NCBI GenBank assembly: GCA_903861115.1
Contig: CAIOTD010000070.1
Location: 1 to 50,288 of the forward strand
Length of the DNA stretch: 50,288 nt
Reading direction: 5' to 3'
Source of the DNA: an uncultured Burkholderiales bacterium
GTDB taxonomy: Bacteria > Pseudomonadota > Gammaproteobacteria > Burkholderiales > Burkholderiaceae_C
The notes beneath the pieces are model-generated. The model was not told the origin of the DNA, ran no database searches, and saw only the letters and a list, made by a program, of their open reading frames with translations. Every line of letters starts with the position of its first letter. The stretch's first letter is position 1. The position numbers and the translations under genes were made by a program. Below are positions 34,684 through 44,147 of this stretch, in pieces.

Positions 34684-35627
34684 GGCTTGGAGGGTTTAAG
34701 AGGGTATTTCAACGACCATTGATGGGTCCAATCAATCAGGTGATCTTGTAGAGTGCCATTGTGAATGATTTGACATTGAAGCTCTAAAAATTGTGCGGCA
34801 CTCTTCATGGTGGATAGGACGTTTTGGGGGGATGCTAGTTCAAGTGCTGGTGCAAAGGTCTGTTTTGATAATTTCTCGCCTTTTTCATTTCTGACCAAGG
34901 GGACATGCAAATAGATGGGAGGTGGGCATTGAAACTGTTCAAAAAGATACATTTGCCTGGGGGTATTATCCGCCAAGTCTTCGCCCCTGACGACATGCGT
35001 GATGGATTGATCGATATCATCCACCACCACACAGAGTTGGTAGCTGTAGGGACCATCGGCGCGCTTGATGACAAAGTCGCCGACCTCATTGAAGATGTTT
35101 TGCTGTGATGCGCCGCTGAGTCTGTCATGCCAGAGGATTGTTTGATCAACTGTTTTGATGCGAAGGGCAGGCTTTTTGTTGTGTGATTGATCGTTCGCAT
35201 GCACAAAGGTGCCGTCCCACTTAAATGTCTTTTCGGTTTTGAGACGACAAGTGCCTGGGTAAATCAAAGGGGCAGAATTTGTCCGCGGCCCAGTTGCATT
35301 GACTGCATTTGCAATGTCTGTTCTTGAGCACCCACAGGGATACAGCAAATCCTTTTGCTTCAACGTTTGAACATGAGTCTCATAGAGTTGTGCTCTTTGG
35401 GACTGATAAACCACCTCTTGATCGCTGATCAAACCACATCGACGCAATTGATCCAAGATCACCTGGCTGAAGTCCGCATGACATCTCTCTTGGTCAATGT
35501 CTTCAATTCTGACCAACCACACGCCCTTGTTGGCTCTCGCATCCAGCCAACTGGCAAGTGCAGCAACCAATGAGCCCAAGTGCAACGGACCTGTCGGAGA
35601 GGGGGCAAATCGGCCAATGTACTTCAA
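34680..35627 (-). CDS. gluQ: Glutamyl-Q tRNA(Asp) synthetase
   Basis: Truncated GluRS paralogue that attaches glutamate to queuosine-34 of tRNA-Asp, with no anticodon-binding domain. The 315 residues have the class I HIGH-like motif in [15 protein letters not shown], the zinc-binding [20 protein letters not shown], and KLSKQ in place of KMSKS. It depends on queuosine, made with the help of QueG encoded in the same window. Overlaps trmB by 4 bp and follows the FAD oxidoreductase after 65 bp. Confidence 0.94.
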   Translation of the reverse strand: MKYIGRFAPSPTGPLHLGSLVAALASWLDARANKGVWLVRIEDIDQERCHADFSQVILDQLRRCGLISDQEVVYQSQRAQLYETHVQTLKQKDLLYPCGCSRTDIANAVNATGPRTNSAPLIYPGTCRLKTEKTFKWDGTFVHANDQSHNKKPALRIKTVDQTILWHDRLSGASQQNIFNEVGDFVIKRADGPYSYQLCVVVDDIDQSITHVVRGEDLADNTPRQMYLFEQFQCPPPIYLHVPLVRNEKGEKLSKQTFAPALELASPQNVLSTMKSAAQFLELQCQIIHNGTLQDHLIDWTHQWSLKYPLKPSKP

Positions 35628-35692
35628 AGTTCAAAAAATTCAATTGAAAAAAAGGGAGCATTGGCCACCATTTTCCCATGGATAAAAAGTCT

Positions 35693-36739
35693 CTAGATCG
35701 CCAAAGCGAGGGAGAGGCCGCTCACAAAGGCGTCTTCTACACGGTGGCCGATGTGCCAGTCACCACATGTTCCAACGCCCAGTTGAGCATCCCATAAATA
35801 GGGCTGGCCCAAAGGCTTGAGCGTTTTGGCATACAACCAACGATGCAACTCCGTGCGCCCAGGTTCGGCATAAATACCGGTTAACTCTGAAAAGCCCTTT
35901 AAAAGTTTGGCCGTGATGCGACTGGGGTCGTCATTCAAATGCTCGCTGGACCAGGTGGTGTTGGCTTGAATGGTCCAGCGTTCAATGGTGCCTCTTGCGG
36001 GTTTGGAGGACTCTCGGCTGAGCCAGGCAATGCGGTGATGCGTGCTTTTGGCTGCATTCCATTGCGGGCCTAAATGTGCAAGACCGGGTTGACTGGCTTG
36101 AGGAAAGGCAATCATCAGTGTCCAGCAAGGACCGATCTCAACGTCTTTTAAGGGTTTGATGAAGCCACTGTCTTGAATTTTTGGTGCGGAATTCATCAGC
36201 AGTTCAACGATTTGCGGGGCGGGAATTGCCATGATCACATGGTCAAAGCCAGGATGATTTTTAAGAGCCCCATTTTTAGACGACGTTTTAATCAACCAGC
36301 GATTTTTGTTCTTTGGATCCACTTGGATGGAGTTCACGAGCGCATCGAGCAACAGGTGTTTGCTTTTGATGGGGCTGCTCCAATGTTCGACCAATGAACT
36401 CATGCCAGGTTTGGCCACGAAGTGAGGCTCCCTTGGGGGGCGGGCAGCCTCTAAAACACTGCCCTGTGCATCAAGCACTCTGACGGAGGTGACACTCCAT
36501 GGCTTGATCAACTCCTGTGTGCCAGGCACCGATTTGATGGCCAAAGCAAAACGTGGGTCTCTGACCGTGAAGTATTGTGTGCCATGGTCAAAGTTGCCAA
36601 GCAAGGTGGAGCGAGTGGCCATTCGGCCGCTTGTGGCCAAGCTTTTTTCAAAAACGGTGACTTGGTGACCTGCTTTGATCAGTGTTCTTGCAGCTGTTAT
36701 GCCGGACATGCCAGCGCCAATGATTGCGATATTTTTCAT
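35693..36739 (-). CDS. FAD-dependent oxidoreductase (renalase/amine-oxidase-like)
   Basis: Rossmann-type flavoprotein of 348 residues. The dinucleotide site IIGAGMSGITAARTL is at the N-terminus, followed by FEKS and the GRMATR motif of the amine oxidase/renalase group. HVIMAIPAPQ is mid-protein and the C-terminal FAD motif is reduced to GTCGDWHIGHRVEDAFVSG. The substrate is not predictable. It lies 22 bp after the LysR gene on the same strand, so it may be co-expressed with that regulator. Confidence 0.83.
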   Translation of the reverse strand: MKNIAIIGAGMSGITAARTLIKAGHQVTVFEKSLATSGRMATRSTLLGNFDHGTQYFTVRDPRFALAIKSVPGTQELIKPWSVTSVRVLDAQGSVLEAARPPREPHFVAKPGMSSLVEHWSSPIKSKHLLLDALVNSIQVDPKNKNRWLIKTSSKNGALKNHPGFDHVIMAIPAPQIVELLMNSAPKIQDSGFIKPLKDVEIGPCWTLMIAFPQASQPGLAHLGPQWNAAKSTHHRIAWLSRESSKPARGTIERWTIQANTTWSSEHLNDDPSRITAKLLKGFSELTGIYAEPGRTELHRWLYAKTLKPLGQPYLWDAQLGVGTCGDWHIGHRVEDAFVSGLSLALAI

Positions 36740-36761
36740 ATGAGTTCAGCCTTTGTGTTTT

Positions 36762-37724
36762 TTATTGAAACGATGAAGTGGGGTGTATCAGCAATGACTG
36801 TCTTGTTTTTGCGCTGGTCAATTGTTCGAGCCACCAACCCAGGGCGCGACCACGTTGAAGTTGTTGATTGGCAGAATCGTCTTTTCTCCAAGCGTAATCC
36901 ACCTTCACCAAGCGCTTTTTTCTTTGAAGTTCGCAGGCCACGATTTCTCCTCTTTGGATGTATGGAGCAACGATGGGCTCAGGTAAAAATCCAACGCCCA
37001 AACCCAACAACTGAGCTTGTAGCTTAGCCTCCATTGAAGGAACAGTAAATACGTCTTGACCCGCAAGCAGTCCAATCGTCATGCCTTGTCCCATTTGCGT
37101 TGAATCTGCGATGGCCACTGCGCGGTATTTTTGAATTTGCGCATCAGTCAGTGGATTTTTAAGTTTGGCCAAGGGGTGCTTGGGATGGACACAAAATGCA
37201 AACCCGACTTCCCCGAGGGGGGCGTGCTCAATGCCAGCTACATTGCCAACATCCCACGAGATGCCTAGCGCCAAGTCCGCATGTCCAAGTGTCAGGGATT
37301 GAAGGGTTCCAGTGAGGGTTTCATCAATCAATTTGAGCTTTGTGGGCGGGGACAAGGCAAAAAACGACTGGCAAAGCTCTAGGACCGTCTTTCTGTCGAT
37401 CAAGGAGTCGAGTGCAATGCTGAACTCGTTCTCCCAGCCTGTAGCGATTCTTTTGACTCGATTGGCGACGGCGTCGATTTCGGACAAGACCCGTTCGCCT
37501 TCGTGCAACAGGTATTGACCCGCAGTGGTCAGCTTGGCTTGTCGAGATTTGCGATCAAATAGGAGCACATCCAAGGCATCCTCGATGAGCCTGACCCTAT
37601 AGGTCAAGGAACTGGGGACCAAATTCAAGGCCCTGGCCGCCCCAGCAAAACTGCCGCTTTGAGAGATGACTTTTAGCATGGCCAAGGCGTCTGGGGTCAA
37701 AACATTTCGCGCGTGACTGTTCAT
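36762..37724 (-). CDS. LysR-family transcriptional regulator
   Basis: 320-residue LysR protein. The N-terminal winged helix-turn-helix covers about residues 10-70 (VISQSGSFAGAARALNLVPSSLTYRVR, then LFDRKSRQAKLTTAG), followed by the periplasmic-binding-like effector domain. It is divergent from the pirin-DoxX-flavodoxin operon, with 119 bp between starts holding a T-N11-A palindrome. It probably controls that operon and itself. The inducer is unknown, perhaps quinone or electrophile stress judging by the target genes. Confidence 0.92.
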   Translation of the reverse strand: MNSHARNVLTPDALAMLKVISQSGSFAGAARALNLVPSSLTYRVRLIEDALDVLLFDRKSRQAKLTTAGQYLLHEGERVLSEIDAVANRVKRIATGWENEFSIALDSLIDRKTVLELCQSFFALSPPTKLKLIDETLTGTLQSLTLGHADLALGISWDVGNVAGIEHAPLGEVGFAFCVHPKHPLAKLKNPLTDAQIQKYRAVAIADSTQMGQGMTIGLLAGQDVFTVPSMEAKLQAQLLGLGVGFLPEPIVAPYIQRGEIVACELQRKKRLVKVDYAWRKDDSANQQLQRGRALGWWLEQLTSAKTRQSLLIHPTSSFQ

Positions 37725-37738
37725 AGATGAGAAAATCG

Positions 37739-37753
37739 TTCAAATAATTTGAA
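37739..37753. promoter_or_regulatory. LysR-type binding palindrome
   Basis: TTCAAATAATTTGAA, a perfect 6-bp dyad with inner T-N11-A spacing, as LysR regulators recognise. It begins 14 bp upstream of the lysR start and lies about 20 bp upstream of the pirin operon -35 box, fitting shared control of both genes. Confidence 0.6.
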
Positions 37754-37774
37754 TGATGCCATCAAATTAACTCG

Positions 37775-37803
37775 CTGTCACGTCTGAGGCGGGCCTTTAT
37801 AGT
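37775..37803 (+). promoter_or_regulatory. Promoter of the pirin-DoxX-flavodoxin operon
   Basis: CTGTCA (37775-37780), 17 bp, TATAGT (37798-37803). Transcription would start near 37810, leaving a leader of about 34 nt that contains the AAAGGAGAGG ribosome site. Confidence 0.55.
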
Positions 37804-37843
37804 CAGGTCTTCTAAATATAAATGTAAACAAAGGAGAGGCGAA

Positions 37844-38542
37844 TTGATCAAAATCAGGAAATCAGCAGATAGGGGTTTTGCCGATCACGGTTGGTTAAAG
37901 TCTTTTCATAGCTTTTCTTTTGCCGGGTATCACGATGCCAATCACATGAATTGGGGCAATTTGCGTGTGATCAATGAGGACCGAATTGAGCCAGGCACTG
38001 GCTTTGGGACGCATGGACATCGAGACATGGAGATCATCAGTTATGTCTTGACGGGTGAGTTGGCCCACAAAGACAACATGGGCAATGTGGTCTCTATCCC
38101 ACCTGGTGACATTCAGCGCATGAGCGCTGGCTCAGGGGTCATGCACAGCGAATTCAATCATGCGCCAAAAGAGACGACCCATTTTTTCCAAATTTGGATT
38201 CAACCCAATGAATTCAATATTGAGCCCAGTTATGAGCAAAAAACCGTTCCACCCGCCTCAAAGCGTGGTCGTTTGGCTTTGCTGGCCTCTAATCAACCCG
38301 ATGCACATTCGGTAAAGATTCATGCCGACGCGGCTTTGTATGCTGGACTTTTTGATGGCGATGAGCAGTTTGCGATGGAGCTGAGGGAAGATCGTCGTTT
38401 TTATGTTCACTTGGTCAAGGGCCAATTGACTGTTAACGCACAGACATTGTCGGCAGGGGATGCTTTACTGATAGAAAAAGAGTCAAGTTTGGTGTTGGCG
38501 CATGGCACCGAAGCTGAAGTCTTGGTCTTTGATTTGAGCTGA
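37844..38542 (+). CDS. Pirin family protein (cupin, YhaK/quercetinase-like)
   Basis: Bicupin of 232 residues. The N-terminal cupin keeps the pirin pattern: ADHGWLKSFHSFSFAGYHD, FGTHGHRDMEIISYVLTG and the GSGVMHSEFNH segment, giving His and Glu metal ligands. Activity is uncertain; pirins range from quercetin dioxygenase to redox sensing. The start is TTG 37844, fixed by a strong AAAGGAGAGG just upstream. First gene of a three-gene operon divergent from lysR. Confidence 0.9.
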   Translation: MIKIRKSADRGFADHGWLKSFHSFSFAGYHDANHMNWGNLRVINEDRIEPGTGFGTHGHRDMEIISYVLTGELAHKDNMGNVVSIPPGDIQRMSAGSGVMHSEFNHAPKETTHFFQIWIQPNEFNIEPSYEQKTVPPASKRGRLALLASNQPDAHSVKIHADAALYAGLFDGDEQFAMELREDRRFYVHLVKGQLTVNAQTLSAGDALLIEKESSLVLAHGTEAEVLVFDLS

Positions 38543-38607
38543 CTCAAAGTGCAGGGCAGGTACATGCCCTTTTGTTTTTCGGTGTTTTTATTTTTATTGG
38601 AGTTTCA

Positions 38608-39033
38608 ATGAGTTCTTTTTTTCAAAATAGTTTGACCCTTGTTGGTCGTATTTTAATTTCACTTTTGTTCATCCCTGCTGGTTTGATGAAGATCACTGGG
38701 TTTGCGGGCACTGTTGGTTATATTTCAGCCGTTGGCCTGCCCTTGCCAGAGTTAGGTGCTGTGATCGCTATTGTTGTTGAGGTGATTGTGGGCGTATCTT
38801 TCTTGCTGGGCTTTAGAACCAAAGAGGCTGCACTCATCTTGGCTGTATTTACGTTCTTTGCAACGATTTTCTTTCACAATTTCTGGGCTCTGCCAGCGGA
38901 CCAACAAATGGTGCCTCAGTTGTTGTTCTTTAAAAATATGGCCGTCACAGGTGCCTTGTTGATGTTGACTGTTTTTGGCGGTGGACATTGGAGCTTGGAT
39001 GAGAAACTTTCTCACGAAAATTCTTCGAATTGA
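38608..39033 (+). CDS. DoxX family membrane protein
   Basis: A 141-residue inner-membrane protein with four hydrophobic segments; family landmarks RILISLLFIPAGLMKITGF and VEVIVGVSFLLGF. DoxX proteins are often associated with redox or oxidative-stress functions, but no activity is settled. The ATG at 38608 has TTGGAG upstream. It lies between the pirin and flavodoxin genes in one operon, supporting a shared quinone/redox role. Confidence 0.87.
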   Translation: MSSFFQNSLTLVGRILISLLFIPAGLMKITGFAGTVGYISAVGLPLPELGAVIAIVVEVIVGVSFLLGFRTKEAALILAVFTFFATIFFHNFWALPADQQMVPQLLFFKNMAVTGALLMLTVFGGGHWSLDEKLSHENSSN

Positions 39034-39063
39034 TTTTTTATTTTGTTTATCTTAGGAGCTTAA

Positions 39064-39597
39064 ATGTCTAAAACAGTTGTTGTTTATCACTCAGGTTATG
39101 GTCACACAGAGCGTGTTGCACAATCGGTTGCCGCAGGTGCCAAGGCCACCTTGGTGGCAATCGATGCCGATGGCAATGTTGGCGAAACCGATTGGGCTTT
39201 GCTAGATGCAGCGGATGCCATCATTTTTGGCTCTCCAACCTACATGGGAACGGTTTCTTGGCAGTTCAAAAAATTTGCAGATGCCACATCCAGCAAATGG
39301 TTTACCAGAGCATGGGCCGATAAAGTATCAGGTGGCTTTACTATCTCCGCCAATTTAAGTGGTGACAAGTTCTCAACACTTCAGTATTTCATTACCTTGG
39401 CCATGCAAAACGGTATGATTTGGGTGGGACAGTCTGCACTGAACGATGGCAAGCTCAATCGTTTGGGCTCTCATTCTGGTGTCATGGCGCAAGTGGGGGC
39501 GACAGAAAGTGCCGCAGAAATTCCTCAGTCTGATTTGGACACCGCCAAAGCCTATGGAGAAAGAGTGGCTCAGGTTGCTCAAAAACTAAAAGCTTGA
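39064..39597 (+). CDS. Flavodoxin-like NAD(P)H:quinone oxidoreductase (WrbA-like group)
   Basis: FMN-binding flavodoxin-fold protein of 177 residues. The phosphate-binding loop is YHSGYGHTERVA at the N-terminus; GSPTYMGTVSWQFKKFADAT is the WrbA/NQO pattern and GGFTISANLSG follows. Likely reduces quinones by two electrons, avoiding semiquinone formation. The start has a TTAGGAGC site. Last gene of the pirin-DoxX operon; convergent with trhO. Confidence 0.87.
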   Translation: MSKTVVVYHSGYGHTERVAQSVAAGAKATLVAIDADGNVGETDWALLDAADAIIFGSPTYMGTVSWQFKKFADATSSKWFTRAWADKVSGGFTISANLSGDKFSTLQYFITLAMQNGMIWVGQSALNDGKLNRLGSHSGVMAQVGATESAAEIPQSDLDTAKAYGERVAQVAQKLKA

Positions 39598-39639
39598 AGT
39601 CCCGCATTGAGCTGAGCCCATAGGGGGTCGGCATGTTGT

Positions 39640-39697
39640 AAGCCACTGATGTTTTGACCTGAGGACTTGTGCCTTGTGGGAGACAACTCAGTGGCTT
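39640..39697. terminator. Long inverted repeat between flavodoxin gene and trhO
   Basis: AAGCCACTGA (39640-39649) and TCAGTGGCTT (39688-39697) form a perfect 10-bp stem with a 38-nt loop in a convergent gap; the right arm enters the trhO stop codon. It may end transcription from both sides, although only a loose T-rich tract follows. Confidence 0.4.
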
Positions 39698-40433
39698 ATT
39701 TGTTGGCGGGCTCGAGGGCTGTTGTCACAGCTCTGCGGTCATCAAAGACAAAGCAGTTGCCCTCGTAGTGTTCTTCGCCCACTTCTTCAAAATATTTCAA
39801 GATGCCGCCCTCTAACTGGTAGACGTGCTCAAGGCCAATTTCTCGCAAGTAGATCGCAGCTTTTTCACATCGGATGCCCCCAGTGCAGTAGCTCACGATG
39901 GTTTTATCCTTGAGAGACTCAAGATCTTGTTTGACTTTCTCTGGAAATTGTCCGAAATGAGTGATGTTGTACTCAATGGCTCCTTTGAATCGACCGTCAA
40001 AGACCTCGTAATCGTTTCGAGTGTCCAGGGTCACGACTTCTCTTCCCTCGTCGTCCTTGCCAGTGCGCAGCCAAGATTGGAGTTGGCGTGCGGTAACACT
40101 TGGTGCTCTTGCATTCTCTGGTTTGATGGTTGGGTGGTTCATGCGAATGATTTCACGCTTGACCTTCACCAGCATCTTTTTAAATGGCTGAACCGAAGAC
40201 CAGCTCTCTTTTGGATGCAGATCGCTCAATTTGGGATCGATTTTTAAAAAATCAACATAGGCCTTGACGTCTTTGGCGCTACCGGCCAGGAAAAAATTAA
40301 TACCTTCTTCGGATAAAAGAATGGTCCCTTTCAGTGCCAATTCGATGGCTTTTTCAAGATAACTCGCTTGACGCGTGGACAGGTCATCCAAGGTAATGAA
40401 TTTATAGCAAGATATGTTCAGTACAGTGTTCAC
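39696..40433 (-). CDS. trhO: tRNA uridine(34) hydroxylase TrhO (rhodanese-like, YceA)
   Basis: Oxygen-dependent hydroxylase that forms ho5U at position 34 of some tRNAs. The 245 residues have an N-terminal acylphosphatase-like domain (LSEEGINFFLAG), then a rhodanese domain with VTLDTRNDYEVFDGRF and the active-site Cys in YCTGGIRCEKA, characteristic of the family. GTG 40433 gives an N-terminus (NTVLNISCYKF) like known homologues; a TTG at 40451 is possible. It is divergent from dnaE, about 230 bp away. Another tRNA-modifying gene in this window. Confidence 0.9.
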   Translation of the reverse strand: MNTVLNISCYKFITLDDLSTRQASYLEKAIELALKGTILLSEEGINFFLAGSAKDVKAYVDFLKIDPKLSDLHPKESWSSVQPFKKMLVKVKREIIRMNHPTIKPENARAPSVTARQLQSWLRTGKDDEGREVVTLDTRNDYEVFDGRFKGAIEYNITHFGQFPEKVKQDLESLKDKTIVSYCTGGIRCEKAAIYLREIGLEHVYQLEGGILKYFEEVGEEHYEGNCFVFDDRRAVTTALEPANK

Positions 40434-40630
40434 GGTATCGATAAGATTCAAAAGTTACTTAAAAACAAAGGTGGCCTGTATCCATCGCCCTCATCCTAAG
40501 GGTAATTGAGGGCTTTATGGGCGCATTTGAGCGTTAAATTCGAAATCTCAAAGGCTTGAGTCTAATTTTCGCACTATTGAGCCCCTAGGGGTAAGCAGGC
40601 CAAAAATATTTTTTTGAAATGAATGGGATC

Positions 40631-40659
40631 CTGAAATAAAGCTGGCTTTTGCCTACAAT
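40631..40659 (+). promoter_or_regulatory. dnaE promoter, giving a leaderless transcript
   Basis: CTGAAA (40631-40636), 17 bp, TACAAT (40654-40659), then six bases to the dnaE ATG at 40666. Transcription should begin at or beside the A of ATG. An A/T-rich stretch at 40606-40620 sits where an UP element would. No Shine-Dalgarno sequence is present. Confidence 0.6.
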
Positions 40660-40665
40660 CCAAGC

Positions 40666-43600
40666 ATGTTTGTACACCTAAGACTCCATTCGGAATTCTC
40701 GATCGTTGACGGAACCAATCGCATTGAGACGATTGTTGAGTCTGCCCAAAAAGACCTGCAGCCTGCTTTGGCGGTGACGGATTTAAATAATTTATTTGGC
40801 GCGATCAAATTTTATAAAGAAGCCCGTGGTAAAGGCTTGAAGCCCATCATCGGTGCTGAGGTGATCCTTGAGTCTGCAAGTGTTGATGCTGCTTTTCAAA
40901 CATCAAAAGTAATTTTGCTGGTTCAAAATAACAAAGGCTACTTAAACCTTTGTGAATTGATCTCTCGCGCTTGGACGCAAAATGTTCACAAAGATTTGGC
41001 GCTTGTGAAATGGACTTGGTTGAACGAGCTATCCGAAGGACTCATTCTCTTGTCGGGTACACAATCAGGTCCTCTTGGGCAAGCCTTGATTCAACAAGAT
41101 TTAACCAAAGCCTCAGAGTTGGCCTTGCGTTTGGCGGGCCTGTTTCCACATCGTTTCTATATTGAGCTCCAAAGAGCGGGTCGCGTGGATGACGAGTTGT
41201 ATGTGAGCTGTGCGGTAGAGCTGGCCCAAAGGTTGAAGTTGCCCGTGGTTGCAACACATCCTATTCAATTTACGCAAGAAGATGATTACGATGCACACGA
41301 AGCCAGGGTTTGCATCGCTGAGGGTGAAATTTTGGCAAACCCCAGGCGAATTAGAAAATTTACTCGCCAGCAGTATTTCCTCTCTCAACAAGAGATGGTT
41401 GCTAAATTCCATGATGTGCCCAGTGCTGTTTCGAACACCGAAGAGATTGCAAAGCGCTGCAATCTGACCTTGGTTTTGGGCAAGCCTCAGTTGCCAGATT
41501 ATCCAACGCCCGTGGTCAATGGCGCCAGGATGCCCATAGAAGAATACTTTAGGCACGCCTCTCATGAAGGGCTCAAGCAGCGGCTGGCGATGTTGTTTCC
41601 CGATCCCGTCCTATTAGAAGCCAATCAGAAAGAGTATGTGGAGCGCTTGGATTTTGAGATCAATACGATTTTAAAAATGGGTTTTCCTGGCTACTTTCTG
41701 ATTGTGAGTGATTTTATTCAGTGGGCAAAAACAAACGGTTGTCCTGTGGGGCCCGGACGTGGCTCAGGTGCAGGCTCATTGGTTGCATACTCGCTCAAAA
41801 TCACTGACTTGGATCCCCTGAGATACAAGCTGCTGTTTGAGCGATTTTTGAATCCAGAGCGGGTCTCCATGCCTGACTTTGACATTGACTTTTGCCAGAC
41901 CAATCGCGAGCGGGTGATTGAATATGTCAAGCAAAAGTACGGCGTGAATGCTGTAAGTCAAATCGTAACGTTTGGTACGCTTGGTGCACGGGCTGCCATT
42001 CGAGACGTGGGTCGTGTCATGGACATGAGTTATGGTTTTTGTGATGGCATCTCAAATGCCATTCCCAATAAGCCTGGTCAACACATCACGATCGCTCAAG
42101 CCATGGAGCAAGTGCCGACCCTGGCTGAACGCTTTGAGCGAGAAGAGGACGTTAAAACCCTTCTAACGATGGCGCAGCGCTTAGAAGGGTTGTCTAGAAA
42201 CGTTGGGATGCACGCTGGTGGCGTTTTGATTGCTCCGGGTAAATTAACCGATTTTTGCCCTCTCTATCAACAGCCCGGAAGTGTGGCGGCCGTTAGTCAG
42301 TTTGACAAGGACGATGTTGAAGCCGCTGGGTTGGTGAAATTTGACTTTTTGGGTTTGGCGACGCTTACGATATTGAACATCGCTAGGAACTTGATCATCA
42401 AGCGACATCCCACTCAAAGTGATTTCTCTTATGAGATGATTGCCTTGGATGACAAGGACACTTATCGCTTGTTTCAAGAGGGAAAAACAGAAGCGGTGTT
42501 TCAGTTCGAAAGTCGAGGCATGCAGGGCATGCTTCGTGATGCCAAGCCCACGCGGCTTGAAGACTTGATTGCTTTGAATGCGCTTTACCGCCCCGGCCCT
42601 ATGGATTTGATCCCTAGTTTTGTGGCCAGAAAGCACGGTCGTGAGGAGGTGGCTTACCCGCACCCATTGGCTGAGGCCGTTTTGTCTGAGACTTACGGCA
42701 TCATGGTCTACCAAGAGCAGGTGATGCAAGTCGCACAGTTACTGGGTGGGTATTCGCTTGGAGGTGCGGATTTACTTCGCCGCGCCATGGGTAAAAAGAA
42801 ACCTGAGGAAATGGCCGAGCACCGCGTGATCTTTAGGGAAGGGGCCTCGAAGAAGGGGATCACAGAGGTCAAGGCGGACGAAGTATTTGATTTGATGGAG
42901 CGCTTTGCCGGCTATGGGTTTAACAAGTCCCATGCCGCTGCGTATTCCTTGCTCGCCTATCACACCGCTTGGCTAAAGGTGCACTTCACGGCAGAGTTCT
43001 TTTGCGCCAACATGACTGTGGAGATGGACAACACCGACAAGCTCAAGGTGCTCTTTGAGGATGCCAAGAAAATGGGCATAGCCTTTGAGGCGCCAGACGT
43101 CAACAGAGGCGAATATGTCTTTTTGCCCATCACCGACAAAGAAATTAGGTATGGCTTAGGGGCCATCAAAGGCACGGGACAACAAGCCATTGAGGCCATC
43201 GTTGCAGCCAGAAATGAGGGCGGGGCCTTTAAAAGCTTGTTTGATTTTTGTGTTCGTGTTGATAGAGCAAAATTCAATAAAAGAACGCTTGATGCATTGA
43301 TCAAAGCGGGTGCTTTTGATTCAATTGATCGCAACCGAGCTTCTCTTTCAGCTTCCATTGATTTGGCTTTCCAATTCTCAGCCTCTCAAACAGCCAATGC
43401 ACACCAAGCCGGGCTCTTTGATGCCCCCGATGAGCATGGTTCGAGCTCACAGGAGCCCAATTTGGTGCATCAAATACCTTGGGACGTTAGAGAGCGGTTG
43501 ATGATGGAGAAGGCCGCCTTGGGATTTTATCTATCGGGTCATTTGTTCGATTCGGTTGAAAGTGAAGTCAGACTTTTTGTGAAGCGGAAAATTGAGGAGC

Positions 43601-44136
43601 TCATGGACGCCAGAGAACCCCAGGTTTTGTGTGGTGTGATCATGGACTTTAAGGTGATCAATGCTCAAAATGGCCGCATTGGCTTGTTCAAATTGGACGA
43701 TAAGTCAGGGTTCATCGAGGCCAAGGTTGATGAAGGTTTGCTCAACAGTGCTCGTCATTTGTTGCGCGATGACGAAATCGTGGTCATCATGGGTAAAGTA
43801 CAGCCAGATCGTTTTTCTGGGGGCTTGCGACTCAATGTTATGCAAGTTTGGGATTTGCCATCGGCAAGATGCAGATTTGGAAAATATTTAAAATTGACCG
43901 TCAACGGCAAGCCGCCAGAAATCGCAAGAATTCTTAAAGATCATCCCGCTCAAGTTGAGTTGACTGAGCAAGGAGAGCTGGTGCGTGGATTGCCCATCCG
44001 ACTGAGCCTTTTGAGGGACAAAGTGACTGCTGAAGTTCAATTGGGAGCAAAAGCCAAGTTTTTCCCAACCGATGCTGCTTTAGCAAGTTGGATGGTTCAA
44101 GCCCATGAGGGACAAATTCAGATCGTTTACGATTAA
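40666..44136 (+). CDS. dnaE: DNA polymerase III, alpha subunit
   Basis: Replicative polymerase. The 1156 residues include the N-terminal PHP domain (HLRLHSEFSIVDG), the palm with GPGRGSGAGSLVAY and catalytic PDFDIDF, FVARKHGREEVAYPHP, VYQEQVMQVAQLLGGYSLG, GFNKSHAAAYSLLAYHTAW, the helix-hairpin-helix and the C-terminal OB fold. Length and motifs are normal. The -10 box lies only six bases before the ATG, so the message is probably leaderless. pgsA starts 11 bp after it. Confidence 0.97.
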   Translation: MFVHLRLHSEFSIVDGTNRIETIVESAQKDLQPALAVTDLNNLFGAIKFYKEARGKGLKPIIGAEVILESASVDAAFQTSKVILLVQNNKGYLNLCELISRAWTQNVHKDLALVKWTWLNELSEGLILLSGTQSGPLGQALIQQDLTKASELALRLAGLFPHRFYIELQRAGRVDDELYVSCAVELAQRLKLPVVATHPIQFTQEDDYDAHEARVCIAEGEILANPRRIRKFTRQQYFLSQQEMVAKFHDVPSAVSNTEEIAKRCNLTLVLGKPQLPDYPTPVVNGARMPIEEYFRHASHEGLKQRLAMLFPDPVLLEANQKEYVERLDFEINTILKMGFPGYFLIVSDFIQWAKTNGCPVGPGRGSGAGSLVAYSLKITDLDPLRYKLLFERFLNPERVSMPDFDIDFCQTNRERVIEYVKQKYGVNAVSQIVTFGTLGARAAIRDVGRVMDMSYGFCDGISNAIPNKPGQHITIAQAMEQVPTLAERFEREEDVKTLLTMAQRLEGLSRNVGMHAGGVLIAPGKLTDFCPLYQQPGSVAAVSQFDKDDVEAAGLVKFDFLGLATLTILNIARNLIIKRHPTQSDFSYEMIALDDKDTYRLFQEGKTEAVFQFESRGMQGMLRDAKPTRLEDLIALNALYRPGPMDLIPSFVARKHGREEVAYPHPLAEAVLSETYGIMVYQEQVMQVAQLLGGYSLGGADLLRRAMGKKKPEEMAEHRVIFREGASKKGITEVKADEVFDLMERFAGYGFNKSHAAAYSLLAYHTAWLKVHFTAEFFCANMTVEMDNTDKLKVLFEDAKKMGIAFEAPDVNRGEYVFLPITDKEIRYGLGAIKGTGQQAIEAIVAARNEGGAFKSLFDFCVRVDRAKFNKRTLDALIKAGAFDSIDRNRASLSASIDLAFQFSASQTANAHQAGLFDAPDEHGSSSQEPNLVHQIPWDVRERLMMEKAALGFYLSGHLFDSVESEVRLFVKRKIEELMDAREPQVLCGVIMDFKVINAQNGRIGLFKLDDKSGFIEAKVDEGLLNSARHLLRDDEIVVIMGKVQPDRFSGGLRLNVMQVWDLPSARCRFGKYLKLTVNGKPPEIARILKDHPAQVELTEQGELVRGLPIRLSLLRDKVTAEVQLGAKAKFFPTDAALASWMVQAHEGQIQIVYD

Positions 44137-44147
44137 ACTCTTCCATT

